A stretch of DNA of 64,000 nt from Spirosoma sp. Its GTDB lineage: Bacteria > Bacteroidota > Bacteroidia > Cytophagales > Spirosomataceae. Positions 1-7,932 of this stretch are shown here, in pieces (position 1 is the stretch's first letter; each line of letters opens with the position of its first letter). A program made the position numbers and the translations under genes. The notes beneath the pieces were generated by a model that saw nothing but the letters and a program-made list of their open reading frames with translations, was not told where the DNA came from and searched no databases. The stretch lies in the NCBI RefSeq assembly GCF_026391055.1, contig NZ_JAPLET010000019.1, forward strand, positions 310,001 to 374,000, written 5' to 3'.

Positions 1-1
1 T

Positions 2-250
2 ACAGAGTTTACACCCATAATCGATAGTACCCTGAGGAAAAATAACGCGACCAAGTACTATGCCGATTTGGTAAACACCTATAACAAGGTGCCCTTTGTG
101 CAGAAAGTAAACCCCAATCTAACCCAATACGCTACTAATAAAGCCGTTGATGGGTTGTTTATTCTGGTTGCTCAGGAGGAACAGAAAATTCGTGAAAACC
201 CGGCCGCACGGGTCACCGACCTGTTGAAGAAAGTATTCAGTAAGCAGTAA
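2..250 (+). CDS. DUF4197 family protein, C-terminal part (5' end outside window)
   Basis: The reading frame is open from the left edge, so this is the last 82 codons of a larger gene. The visible part ends in a KIRENPAARVTDLLKKVF motif preceded by TNKAVDGLFILVAQEE, which matches the conserved C-terminus of DUF4197 proteins (exported bacterial proteins of unknown function, usually 210-240 residues). The signal peptide and N-terminal half would lie outside the window. The first possible start inside the window (TTG at 68) lies within the conserved domain, so it is not the true start. A 29-bp perfect hairpin begins 5 bp after the stop codon. Confidence 0.75.
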   Translation, partial: TEFTPIIDSTLRKNNATKYYADLVNTYNKVPFVQKVNPNLTQYATNKAVDGLFILVAQEEQKIRENPAARVTDLLKKVFSKQ

Positions 251-255
251 TAAAT

Positions 256-336
256 GTAACCCAGGCAGAACCCCGCGTTTGTGATGATTGGCCGTGAAAC
301 CTAACCGTCACAAACGCGGGGTTCTGCCTGGGTTAC
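256..336. terminator. 29-bp perfect inverted repeat between convergent genes
   Basis: Arms 256-284 and 308-336 are perfect reverse complements (29 bp) around a 23-nt loop. It lies between the stop of the DUF4197 gene and the stop of the convergent globin gene, and the right arm covers the globin stop codon (333-335). A bidirectional terminator is the simplest reading. No clear T-run follows either arm. Confidence 0.75.
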
Positions 337-734
337 GACTCCATAAATGAGTCATTATTTATATACTCAAGCTTGTTGTTCCAGACCAGGGCGATCTGGG
401 TGGCCCGCTGGCGAACCTGTTCTGCCATTTCGCCCGTAAATTTTTCAGAAAGAGTGGCCGTGAAGAGTTGAAGCCATCGCTCAAAGTGCTCAATGGTCAG
501 CGTATGCTTCTGGTTGATAATTAGATGCGGGCGAAACGGATGGCCGTTATAGGCGTTGTTTCCCAAAATTAGTGATTCCCAGAAGGCATACATCTTAGGT
601 AAATGATGCGACCAGTCGACCTGAGCTACATCGGTAAAAATAGGCCCGATAAACGGATCGACCTGCACTTTTTCGTAAAACGAATCCACCAGAAATCGAA
701 CCGCTTCCGGAGAATCCAATGGTATCTTTGACAT
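333..734 (-). CDS. Group III truncated hemoglobin
   Basis: A 133-residue protein that fits the group III (P-type) truncated globins, small heme proteins that bind O2 or NO in the cytoplasm. By comparison with Campylobacter Ctb, the key positions are present: Tyr20 (B10) in SFYEKV, His44 (E7) in WSHHLPK, and the proximal His70 (F8) in GHPFRPHL. The family-typical GPIF and YNGHP segments are also there. The start at 734 gives the usual length. It lies 14 bp downstream of the Spx/ArsC-like gene stop region on the same strand, so the two are probably cotranscribed. The physiological ligand cannot be read from the sequence. Confidence 0.9.
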   Translation of the reverse strand: MSKIPLDSPEAVRFLVDSFYEKVQVDPFIGPIFTDVAQVDWSHHLPKMYAFWESLILGNNAYNGHPFRPHLIINQKHTLTIEHFERWLQLFTATLSEKFTGEMAEQVRQRATQIALVWNNKLEYINNDSFMES

Positions 735-748
735 GGATGTTCTCTTTC

Positions 749-1111
749 CTACAAAACCGTGGTTCCATCAGAAAACGTTTCCTGATAAGCACTTTCATTA
801 AAGCCCAGAGCAATAATCTGCCCATCGGCTTCAATCAACGGGCGACGGATAACGGATGGCTTTTCCATCATTAGAACAATGGCACCCGCGGCACTAGTGG
901 GTTTATCAGCATCAGAAAGCTTCTTCCAGGTCAATCCCGACCGGTTTACTAATTCTTCCCAGGGTTTCTGGGTTAGCCATTGTTCAATCGTTTTTGAGTC
1001 GATACCCTGTTTTTTGTAATCGTGAAATCGATACTCGACACCTCGCCCGGCTAGCCAGGTCCGTGCTTTTTTCACCGTGTCGCAATTTGGAATAGCGTAT
1101 AATGTGTACAT
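749..1111 (-). CDS. ArsC/Spx/YffB-family thioredoxin-fold reductase
   Basis: A 120-residue protein starting MYTLYAIPNCDTVKKA, with the single redox cysteine at residue 10 and the C-terminal SVIRRPLIE segment typical of the ArsC/Spx/YffB superfamily. Like YffB it has C-D-T rather than a CXXC motif, so a glutathione- or thioredoxin-linked reductase is more likely than a transcriptional Spx, and true arsenate reductase activity is unproven. The frame stays open upstream to 1285, but that extension overlaps the divergent gldC start and is not conserved-looking, so the ATG at 1111 is chosen. It is the first gene of a probable two-gene unit with the globin. Confidence 0.85.
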   Translation of the reverse strand: MYTLYAIPNCDTVKKARTWLAGRGVEYRFHDYKKQGIDSKTIEQWLTQKPWEELVNRSGLTWKKLSDADKPTSAAGAIVLMMEKPSVIRRPLIEADGQIIALGFNESAYQETFSDGTTVL

Positions 1112-1213
1112 GATGGGTAAAATTTGAGACGAAAGTACCGAAAATGACCGTTTCAATTGTAGCAAACATGGAGGTTGTTCCTGTTCGAGTCGCGGGTTTA
1201 CGGCCATACTACG

Positions 1214-1221
1214 TATTTTTG
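1214..1221 (+). promoter_or_regulatory. -7 element (TATTTTTG) for gldC
   Basis: TATTTTTG matches the Bacteroidota -7 consensus TAnnTTTG. Only five bases separate it from the gldC ATG at 1227, so transcription would begin at or next to the start codon. No convincing -33 TTTG is seen. Confidence 0.5.
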
Positions 1222-1226
1222 TATCT

Positions 1227-1589
1227 ATGAAAAAATCAGACATCCATTTTTCGGTTGAACTAGACAACCAGAATATTCCCGACAAGATCTACTGGGAAGC
1301 AACGGATAACCCAAATGAGGGACTAAGTGATACACGTGCCATCGCCATTTCTCTATGGGATCATTACCACAACAGTACGCTCAAAATTGACCTTTGGACG
1401 AAAGATATGGAGGTAGTCGACATGAAGCGCTTCATGATCGAGATTATGAGTGGTATTGCGGATACGGCGCTTAGTGCAACGGGAGACAAGCGCATGGCAG
1501 ATGATATCGAGAATACCTGCAAAGTGTTGAGCAAGCGGCTGGAGGAAGAAATCAAGCAGCAGAATCAGAATCAGCAACAGCAGCAGTAG
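1227..1589 (+). CDS. gldC: Gliding motility protein GldC
   Basis: A 120-residue protein beginning MKKSDIHFSVELDNQNIPDKIYW, with the WEATD and MKRFMIEIM segments of GldC, a small cytoplasmic protein linked to the gliding/type IX secretion machinery in Bacteroidota and found even in non-gliding members. It ends in a Gln/Asn-rich tail (QNQNQQQQQ). No signal peptide or membrane segment is visible. Its start is divergent from the ArsC-like gene (115 bp between starts). Other gld genes are not nearby, which is common for gldC. Confidence 0.85.
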   Translation: MKKSDIHFSVELDNQNIPDKIYWEATDNPNEGLSDTRAIAISLWDHYHNSTLKIDLWTKDMEVVDMKRFMIEIMSGIADTALSATGDKRMADDIENTCKVLSKRLEEEIKQQNQNQQQQQ

Positions 1590-1657
1590 CCGACACCAGC
1601 CTGATAAATTTGGTCGTTAATTTGCTAAGATATTCCTCGTAACGACTGCTATTTTTT

Positions 1658-2848
1658 ATGAAAAAGATACTTCTGCTACTTCTGGTAGCCCATATTGCGC
1701 TGGCTCAGAAACCGGGCGGTATTGAGTTCAAAACAACGCCGATAAACAGCATTTTCCAGGAAGCCCGCCGGGCGGGAAAGTTAGTATTTGTCGAAATCTA
1801 TTCGCCGACCTGCCATACCTGCCAGAGCTTTATTCCAACACTGGCCGACAGTCGGGTGGGGAAACTCTACAACACTAAGTTCGTGAGTACCAAGCTAGAT
1901 ATTAACGCGCCTGCTACCCAGTCTTTCCTGGCAAGTCGTCGGTTGTTTGTTCCATCGTTACCCCTGTTTCTCTACTTCGATCCGCAGCAGAACCTGATTC
2001 ACTTTGCTATGAGTAATAACTCAACGGATGAAGTGATTCGGCATGGAACCAATGCGCTGGATCCTAAAGTGCGGAGCCAGGGGATGAAAGCACGGTATCA
2101 GCAGGGCGAACGGTCGGCCAACTTCCTGATCGATTATGCCATGTTTGGCCGCGTCACGAAAGATACCGTTGCGAATATGGCCGCTATGAATGAGTACGCA
2201 CGTCAGCAGTCGGTGGCTACGTTTGCCAGTCAAACAAACTGGCTGGCTCTTCAAAAACTTGTTCTGGACTATGAAAATCCAATGTTTCAGTACATGCTGA
2301 ACCATATGGATACGTACCGGAAAGCCTATGGGGCCGAGCAAACGCTGCAGGTTGCTGAAAATATTCTGATGTCATCGCTGTTCAGTGGGCGCGGAGCACA
2401 GTACCCAATTGCCAAAATTGTTCAAATCCGGCAGGACCTAATCAAAATAGGAATCGACACAAAAGTAGCGTATAACCGGACGCTCCTGCCCGAAGTAAAT
2501 GCCTATTTTCGGGCCCGTCAGACAGCAAAAGCTGTTGAACGGATGGATAATCAGGTAAACTCCAACCAGTTGAGCGTTCCGGAGTATATATACATCAGTC
2601 GATTGTTCAACCGGTCGAGCCCCGACGCCGTCGATGCACCAACGGTTGTAAAATGGGTTAATAAAGGACTTGCACTGAAGCCAAGCTCTAAAGAACAGGC
2701 TGATTTATATTATGAATTAGCGGAGGCCTATCGGCGGGGAGGAAAAACGGGCGATGCCCAGAAAGCGGCTCAGAGATCAATGGAGATGGCCCAGGCAACC
2801 CAATTGGATACCCGCCGAAATGTGGAACAGATGGGGAAACTGAAGTAG
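1658..2848 (+). CDS. Exported thioredoxin-domain protein with TPR-like C-terminus
   Basis: A 396-residue protein with a signal peptide (residues 1-17, cleavage after ALA). A thioredoxin fold follows, with the redox motif C52-H-T-C55 in VEIYSPTCHTCQ. The remaining 250 residues look helical and include a TPR-like stretch near the end (ADLYYELAEAYRRGGKTGDAQKAAQRS). The arrangement resembles periplasmic thioredoxin-like proteins of Bacteroidota whose helical domain may bind clients. It probably acts in disulfide chemistry in the periplasm, but the substrate is unknown. It lies 68 bp after gldC on the same strand. A 26-bp perfect hairpin follows the stop. Confidence 0.8.
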   Translation: MKKILLLLLVAHIALAQKPGGIEFKTTPINSIFQEARRAGKLVFVEIYSPTCHTCQSFIPTLADSRVGKLYNTKFVSTKLDINAPATQSFLASRRLFVPSLPLFLYFDPQQNLIHFAMSNNSTDEVIRHGTNALDPKVRSQGMKARYQQGERSANFLIDYAMFGRVTKDTVANMAAMNEYARQQSVATFASQTNWLALQKLVLDYENPMFQYMLNHMDTYRKAYGAEQTLQVAENILMSSLFSGRGAQYPIAKIVQIRQDLIKIGIDTKVAYNRTLLPEVNAYFRARQTAKAVERMDNQVNSNQLSVPEYIYISRLFNRSSPDAVDAPTVVKWVNKGLALKPSSKEQADLYYELAEAYRRGGKTGDAQKAAQRSMEMAQATQLDTRRNVEQMGKLK

Positions 2849-2856
2849 CGGATTGT

Positions 2857-2923
2857 AAAAATAAGTGGAGATTCTCAAGGGCAGCTAGTTAACTCTCGCC
2901 CTTGAGAATCTCCACTTATTTTT
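2857..2923. terminator. 26-bp perfect inverted repeat between convergent genes
   Basis: Arms 2857-2882 and 2898-2923 are perfect reverse complements with a 15-nt loop. The left arm begins with five A residues and the right arm ends with a T-run, so it can act as an intrinsic terminator in both directions. The right arm covers the stop codon of the convergent TPR gene (2916-2918). Confidence 0.85.
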
Positions 2924-3470
2924 GTTGGTATACCGGCCGGGTAAAAGGGGGCTGGAGTAGAATATGGAACGAGTTTTCGTCGCCTAAAGAAACCGCCCGC
3001 CGGAGGTCGTTTTCCGCCTGGGGTAACTGACGGACCTGAATGCGGGCCAGGGCCCGCCATCGGTAGGCATCGGGCTTATCATCCCGGAAGTGCCAGACGG
3101 CTTTATCGAATTCTCGAAATGCCTGTTGGTAATCGCCGGTATTATAGAAAGCAACACCCCGGTCAAGATAGCATTCTGCTAATGTATTGTCTCGGTTGAT
3201 GGCCTGTGTCAGGTCGTAAATAGCCGAATAGTGGTTCTCCTGAATCAACTGGCATTTACCTCGGTAAGCGTAAGCAATAGCTGACCTGGGATATTGCTGG
3301 ACGGCATCGTCGAAGTAACGATACGCATCCGCAAAATTGCGGTTCTGGACCATTTCTATACCTTTTCGGAAACGTTTCCGGTCTTTGTCCGACGGGGTGT
3401 CGTGGTCCATCAGGAAGAACCGAATGGTTAGATAGATTCCGAAAAGCAGACTTAAAAGTACAACTTCCAT
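2916..3470 (-). CDS. Membrane-anchored TPR protein
   Basis: A 184-residue protein from the ATG at 3470 (MEVVLLSLLFGIYLTIRFF). The frame continues upstream to 3533, but the extension is charged and would hide the membrane segment, so the shorter start is preferred. After the single N-terminal membrane helix come about three TPR units (RNFADAYRYFDDAVQQYP, ENHYSAIYDLTQAINRD, GDYQQAFREFDKAVWHF). A scaffolding or protein-binding role at the membrane is likely; partners are unknown. It ends inside the shared hairpin and lies 67 bp downstream of the MmcQ-like gene on the same strand. Confidence 0.75.
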   Translation of the reverse strand: MEVVLLSLLFGIYLTIRFFLMDHDTPSDKDRKRFRKGIEMVQNRNFADAYRYFDDAVQQYPRSAIAYAYRGKCQLIQENHYSAIYDLTQAINRDNTLAECYLDRGVAFYNTGDYQQAFREFDKAVWHFRDDKPDAYRWRALARIQVRQLPQAENDLRRAVSLGDENSFHILLQPPFTRPVYQQK

Positions 3471-3537
3471 AACCGAATCTGGTTTTTTCTGGCCTTGCGA
3501 ATTTAAATGTTTTGGTATGGCCTGACAAGCCATTTGT

Positions 3538-3888
3538 TCAGATTAATTGTGCCTGAACAGCCTTTGGTAAACTCTTTTTTATTAACTCATAAGAGTGGTC
3601 AATCCATTCCTGTACATCAGAGGAACGAACCCGGCCATCAATGGTGATGGTGTTCCAATGGGTTTTATTCATATGATAACCGGGTGCTACCGCTGCATGT
3701 TCTTCCCGTAATTGAACCGCTAACTCGGGATCACATTTGAGGTTGATTGTCGTTGGCTGACTTTCGGTTGCCAATAAAGCAAACATCTTACCACCTACTT
3801 TAAAAACGAGCGCATCGCCACCGAACGGGAAAGACTCGGTAACACCCGGTTTGCCGATGCAATACTCGCGTAAGGTCTCGGTATTCAT
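3538..3888 (-). CDS. MmcQ/YjbR-family protein
   Basis: A 116-residue protein with the MmcQ/YjbR fold signature: an N-terminal LREYCIGKPGVTESFPFG, a central KVGGKMFAL strand and a late MNKTHWNTITIDG. These proteins have a double-wing-like fold and are often annotated as DNA-binding, though the function is not firmly established. The ATG at 3888 forms an ATGA overlap with the stop of the upstream small membrane protein gene, which supports this start over an in-frame ATG nine bases earlier and indicates translational coupling. Confidence 0.85.
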   Translation of the reverse strand: MNTETLREYCIGKPGVTESFPFGGDALVFKVGGKMFALLATESQPTTINLKCDPELAVQLREEHAAVAPGYHMNKTHWNTITIDGRVRSSDVQEWIDHSYELIKKSLPKAVQAQLI

Positions 3889-4073
3889 CGGACGCAATGG
3901 CGAACGGTGTACACAATGATTGCCATCAGAAACATCAGAATAGAAATTCGATTGATGCCGTGCATCATCCGAAGATTTACGCTGGTGGGGCTATTCGGGT
4001 CGGGTTTACGAAATACCCGGAGAAAATAGGCGAAAACAGGACCGATCTTTAAATAATCAACGAATTTGTTCAC
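3885..4073 (-). CDS. Small single-pass membrane protein, DUF6728-like
   Basis: A 62-residue protein with a basic N-terminal half (FLRVFRKPDPN), a conserved-looking NLRMMHGINRISILMFL segment and one membrane helix (ISILMFLMAIIVYTV) near the C-terminus. It resembles a family of very short Bacteroidota membrane proteins that I recall as DUF6728; the name is from memory and should be checked. It shares a 4-bp ATGA overlap with the MmcQ-like gene downstream, so the two form an operon. Function unknown. Confidence 0.65.
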   Translation of the reverse strand: MNKFVDYLKIGPVFAYFLRVFRKPDPNSPTSVNLRMMHGINRISILMFLMAIIVYTVRHCVR

Positions 4074-4206
4074 AAGCTGAAGTGGCTAAATCACCGCTGA
4101 TTGCGGCTATGGATGACTACTGGAAAATACCGTGTCGAACACAATTGTTCTATTTGGAAACAAATAAAGTGGGTAAAAAATTACCCACTTTGCCAAGAAT
4201 CATTGA

Positions 4207-6243
4207 TTAAAGGGCATTTTCGAACGTGGGCTCCAGCCAGCGATCATCCTCCCGGATTAGCTCGATCAATTCATCAACGGCACGATCTGCCGGAACGGAT
4301 TTCTTAATGACTTGCTGACCCCGATACAAGGCGATTTTGTCACGCCCGATGCCTACATAACCGTAGTCGGCGTCGGCCATTTCGCCCGGTCCATTTACAA
4401 TACAGCCCATAATGCCAATCTTAACCCCTTTCAAGTGGTCGGTACGTTGACGAATAAGGGCCGTTGTTTCCTGTAGGTCGAACAGCGTCCGGCCGCAGGA
4501 TGGACAGGATATATATTCCGTTTTGGTAATACGAGTCCGGGCAGCCTGCAAAATGCCAAATGACAGGTTGTTGAGTCGTTTCAGATCGACGTCGGCAGGA
4601 TTCGCCTGTGGTGCCGACAGCAAAATGCCATCGCCAAGTCCATCGATGAGCAAACCGCCAACGTCGGTAGACGCGTAAAGAGGAACCTCTTCTTCCGAAA
4701 CGGCTGGATATCCTCTGTTAATAATAACGGGAGCGGTAATACCGCGATTAATCAATTCAACGACCAACCGGCGTAACTCGGGCATCGCGTGCGCGTTGTC
4801 AGTCGAGATCAACAGAACTACCGTTGTATCTGCCTTAAGCGTAGTAAACAGTTCATCAGATGAGGACGGTAACGAAACCCGAACGAAATTCAGACGAGGA
4901 TGGAGTTCGCTCTGCGTTGCCCGGGCTGCCAGGTATTCGGCCGTGGTCAGCAAAGGAAAGACGTTCGTCTGATTGGGGCTTGTCTGCCAGACGGTATAAT
5001 CAAGAACTTCTTTGAGGCCGTTGGGCAACATGAACTGTGCCGGGTAGGAGCCTGTATATATATAGTCGGCGCCAAGATCATTCATACGCCACTTATCAGG
5101 CTCGGGTAGATAAAAATGACCAATCGGGTGCAGGTTTTTGTGTTCCCTCACGGGCACCCGGCTGTAATCGGCAATTACGCGGGGTACATTTTGACCGCCA
5201 ATGTTGGCCACCTCATGGGTTAACCGTCGACAATATTGAAAAGGATTGATCGGGTAGGTGGTAACAACCGGAATAGGCTGGCTGGTAGCTGCCCGGTTGG
5301 TGTATCGGTCAATCAACGCCTTGGCCACCGGGGCTTCCCGTTCCGGCTCTTCGGTAAGCGAAACCCGAACGGTGTCACCAATGCCATCTTCGAGCAGGGT
5401 ACCAATGCCCAGTGCGGACTTGATCCGGCCATCTTCGGCTTCACCGGCTTCGGTTACGCCGAGGTGTAGGGGATAGGGTTTCAGTCCCTCCTCATCCAGA
5501 CGTTGAACCAGCAACCGATAGGCCTGTACCATCACCTGGGGATTGCTCGACTTCATCGACAACGTAATATTGTAATAGTTTTCGGCCTCGCAGATGCGTA
5601 GGAACTCTAGGGCCGATTCAACCATACCTACGGGTGTATCGCCGTAACGACTCAGAATACGGTCAGATAAGGAGCCATGATTAGTGCCGATACGCATGGC
5701 CGTACCATATTCTTTACAGATACGAACGAGCGGCAAAAACTTGTCCCGAATACGTTCCAGCTCGGCTGCGTAGGCGGCATCTGTATAATCAATGAATTCG
5801 AAGCGCTTCCGGTCGGCATAGTTGCCGGGGTTGATACGTACCTTCTCTACGATCCGGGCGGCCAGTTCGGCGGCATTGGGTGTAAAATGAATATCAGCAA
5901 CCAGGGGAGTAGTGTAACCTCGTGCCCGGAGCTCTTTGCGGATATTCTCCAGATTTTGTGCCTCTTTGACACTGGGAGCTGTAATGCGAACATACTCACA
6001 CCCCGCTTCAATCATCCTGATGGTCTGCTCAACAGAGCCTATTGTATCCATTGTGTCAACCGTTGTCATTGACTGTACACGAATTGGATAATCGGAGCCC
6101 ATAGGTACATCGCCAATCATAACCGTACTGGTTTTCCGGCGAACATACTGCGTAAGTGAAGGCGTATAAAGAACAGGTGAACCAGCCCCTTCCGGCAAAC
6201 TATTTACGGGGGTTGATGATGAAGAAAGCAGCGAATTTAGCAT
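4207..6243 (-). CDS. ispG: IspG, 4-hydroxy-3-methylbut-2-enyl diphosphate synthase (long form)
   Basis: This 678-residue protein converts methylerythritol cyclodiphosphate to HMBPP, the penultimate step of the MEP isoprenoid pathway. The N-terminal TIM barrel is clear (YPIRVQSMTTVDTMDT, VADIHFTPNAA, KVRINPGN). The [4Fe-4S] cysteines are Cys580 and Cys583 in CPSCGRTLF and Cys614 in GCIVNGPGE. An insertion of roughly 250 residues between barrel and Fe-S domain makes it the long form known from Bacteroidota, Chlamydiae and plants, against about 370 residues in E. coli. A -7 element lies 30 bp upstream. It is monocistronic, with 133 bp before the next gene on its strand. Confidence 0.95.
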   Translation of the reverse strand: MLNSLLSSSSTPVNSLPEGAGSPVLYTPSLTQYVRRKTSTVMIGDVPMGSDYPIRVQSMTTVDTMDTIGSVEQTIRMIEAGCEYVRITAPSVKEAQNLENIRKELRARGYTTPLVADIHFTPNAAELAARIVEKVRINPGNYADRKRFEFIDYTDAAYAAELERIRDKFLPLVRICKEYGTAMRIGTNHGSLSDRILSRYGDTPVGMVESALEFLRICEAENYYNITLSMKSSNPQVMVQAYRLLVQRLDEEGLKPYPLHLGVTEAGEAEDGRIKSALGIGTLLEDGIGDTVRVSLTEEPEREAPVAKALIDRYTNRAATSQPIPVVTTYPINPFQYCRRLTHEVANIGGQNVPRVIADYSRVPVREHKNLHPIGHFYLPEPDKWRMNDLGADYIYTGSYPAQFMLPNGLKEVLDYTVWQTSPNQTNVFPLLTTAEYLAARATQSELHPRLNFVRVSLPSSSDELFTTLKADTTVVLLISTDNAHAMPELRRLVVELINRGITAPVIINRGYPAVSEEEVPLYASTDVGGLLIDGLGDGILLSAPQANPADVDLKRLNNLSFGILQAARTRITKTEYISCPSCGRTLFDLQETTALIRQRTDHLKGVKIGIMGCIVNGPGEMADADYGYVGIGRDKIALYRGQQVIKKSVPADRAVDELIELIREDDRWLEPTFENAL

Positions 6244-6272
6244 ACAGGTTTCGGCAGAGCCGTTTGACCGGG

Positions 6273-6280
6273 CAAAGGTA
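6273..6280 (-). promoter_or_regulatory. -7 element (TACCTTTG) for ispG
   Basis: Read on the minus strand the bases are TACCTTTG, an exact TAnnTTTG match. The predicted transcript would start around 6267 and give a leader of about 25 nt before the ispG ATG at 6243, which supports that start codon. Confidence 0.55.
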
Positions 6281-6508
6281 CGGAAAAAGCAATTTCCGTC
6301 ACCTAGTCCGTTTGCAAGGGAAACATAAGGCTGGGCTTAAATGTTCGGCTACAATTAGAAGATATGGCTGAAGATATAGTATTGATAATGAGTAGATTGT
6401 CTTTTAAAGGAAAAACAAAATACAGGTTGGAGGAGTTGACACAATCTGGTAAAAGAGTCTTTTTTCCAAAGGAATCTATATACAACCTGTTGATCAAGTC
6501 TTACAGAT

Positions 6509-6880
6509 ATGAAAACGAAACTAGTGAATACCCTTGCGCTGGCCTTATTGATTACCGTTGGCGCGTATGCTCAGGATACCACGGGGTTGAGCAAAAAAGA
6601 GATTCGGCAGCAGGAGCGTGCTGAACGAAAAGCCCGCGTAAAAGGTGAATTGCAAAATGCCGGTCAAAGTGTTGGCGATGCGGCTAAGGAAGTGGGTCGC
6701 GGAGCAAAAGAAAAAGCAAAGGTTGCCGACGAAGCCGTCACAAAGGGAGCCCAAAAAGTAGGTACAACCGTAAACAAGGGTTTAGATAAGGCAGAAAATG
6801 CTATTGTAAGCGAAGCAGATAGAATTAAAGCGAAACGTGATTCGGCTCGTACCGAAAAAGCGCGTCGGGATACGCTATAG
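6509..6880 (+). CDS. Exported Lys/Ala-rich amphipathic protein (LEA-like)
   Basis: A 123-residue protein with a signal peptide (MKTKLVNTLALALLITVGAYAQ). The mature part is almost entirely charged helix: KKEIRQQERAERKARVKGE, then a run of 11-residue-like steps such as VGDAAKEVGRGAKEKAKVADEAVTKGAQKVG. This periodicity resembles late-embryogenesis-abundant/apolipoprotein-like helices and some Bacteroidota stress proteins, but I cannot assign a family. It is flanked by a promoter-sized 265-bp gap upstream and a 13-bp hairpin downstream, so it is probably monocistronic. Confidence 0.7.
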   Translation: MKTKLVNTLALALLITVGAYAQDTTGLSKKEIRQQERAERKARVKGELQNAGQSVGDAAKEVGRGAKEKAKVADEAVTKGAQKVGTTVNKGLDKAENAIVSEADRIKAKRDSARTEKARRDTL

Positions 6881-6902
6881 TGATAAAAGGAGTCTGAGCG
6901 CA

Positions 6903-6932
6903 AATGGCCAATCGAATACTCGATTGGCCATT
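6903..6932. terminator. 13-bp hairpin terminator between convergent genes
   Basis: Arms 6903-6915 and 6920-6932 pair perfectly around a 4-nt loop. It lies between the stop of the LEA-like gene (6880) and the stop of the convergent acyltransferase gene (6938). No long T-run follows. Confidence 0.75.
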
Positions 6933-6937
6933 CTCTA

Positions 6938-7810
6938 TCATTCCAGCTTAGCGCTAATACTGGCGTATTTACCCCGCCAATGTTTCCACCGTTTATGGGA
7001 CCACAGCCAATCGGATGGATTGCGCCGTATAGACGCTTCAAGGACATCTCGGTAGCCCTCCATAATGGCGCCAAGCGGTAAATCGTCGTAAGGAGGCTCG
7101 GCAATAAGTCGGAACGTGACCTCGTAATAACTCCGACGAACCCGGACGATATCGAAAAAATAAACAGCCATTTTCCGGCTGCGGGCCAGCCGTTCAGAAC
7201 CGGGATAAAAGGGGGAGTCCTGGTGCAGGAAGTTAGTCCAGTAAGCTTGTTCGGGTACATCGGGAACCTGATCCGCTATTAGCCCAATGATGCGTGGAAT
7301 ATGTTTACGAAGGACCATTTGGCGTGGCAACGAGTTCATGGGCGTAGGAACGGGTCCCAAATGCGAGCGAATATGAACCATCAACTGCTCGAAGAACGGG
7401 CTGGATAACGGTTTGTAAATACTGTCTACCGGCATTTTATTCAGTACGAGTGCTGCCGGGATCCATTCCCAGTTAGCCTGGTGAGAACTCATGCCAATGA
7501 TTGTCTGCCCTGCCAGAATCTTCTCCTGAATCAATTCGATATTCGGGAATTTGATGTGCTTTAGGAAAAATTCGGGTGGCAGGCTGGATTGTTTGATACT
7601 CTCGACAAGCAGATCGCCCAGGTTTTTATAAAACCCCCGGGCAATCTGCTTGATTTCTTCCGGCGATTTTTCCGGGAAGGAGCGGGTCAGGTTGTCAAGG
7701 ACTACGTTTCGGCGGTAACGAATAACGTGTAGCAACAGAAAAGACAAAACATCGGAAATGCCATATAATACAGGAAGTGGCAAACGCGATAGCAGTCGGA
7801 AAAATATCAT
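6938..7810 (-). CDS. Lipid A acyltransferase (LpxL/HtrB family)
   Basis: A 290-residue membrane-associated acyltransferase of the LpxL/HtrB/LpxM family, which adds secondary acyl chains to lipid A precursors at the inner leaflet. It has an N-terminal hydrophobic anchor (LPLPVLYGISDVLSFLLLHVI), RRNVVLDNLTRSFPE, and the catalytic HX4E motif with His110 and Glu115 (SSHQANWEW). Later blocks DSIYKPL and RIIGLIADQVP are also family-like. Bacteroidota normally carry one or two such genes. The gene stands alone, convergent with the LEA-like gene and divergent from the WbqC-like gene. Confidence 0.9.
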   Translation of the reverse strand: MIFFRLLSRLPLPVLYGISDVLSFLLLHVIRYRRNVVLDNLTRSFPEKSPEEIKQIARGFYKNLGDLLVESIKQSSLPPEFFLKHIKFPNIELIQEKILAGQTIIGMSSHQANWEWIPAALVLNKMPVDSIYKPLSSPFFEQLMVHIRSHLGPVPTPMNSLPRQMVLRKHIPRIIGLIADQVPDVPEQAYWTNFLHQDSPFYPGSERLARSRKMAVYFFDIVRVRRSYYEVTFRLIAEPPYDDLPLGAIMEGYRDVLEASIRRNPSDWLWSHKRWKHWRGKYASISAKLE

Positions 7811-7932
7811 TTGACGAATGTAGGGCCGACGTTCGTGTAAACTCTCGTCGGCCTGAAAATTAAAAAAATACTACTATCAGTTGTTAGTATCGCTTTTTTG
7901 CGTTACTTGTGAACGGATACAAAATAGATTAA

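Noticed and set aside
4101..4307. Plus-strand open frame of 68 codons at the 3' end of ispG
   Set aside because: It overlaps the conserved ispG C-terminus on the opposite strand, has no start signal and no protein-like pattern.
6303..6624. Small open frames on both strands upstream of the LEA-like gene
   Set aside because: They overlap each other and the signal peptide of the LEA-like gene, and their composition is not protein-like. The region is better seen as promoter and leader.
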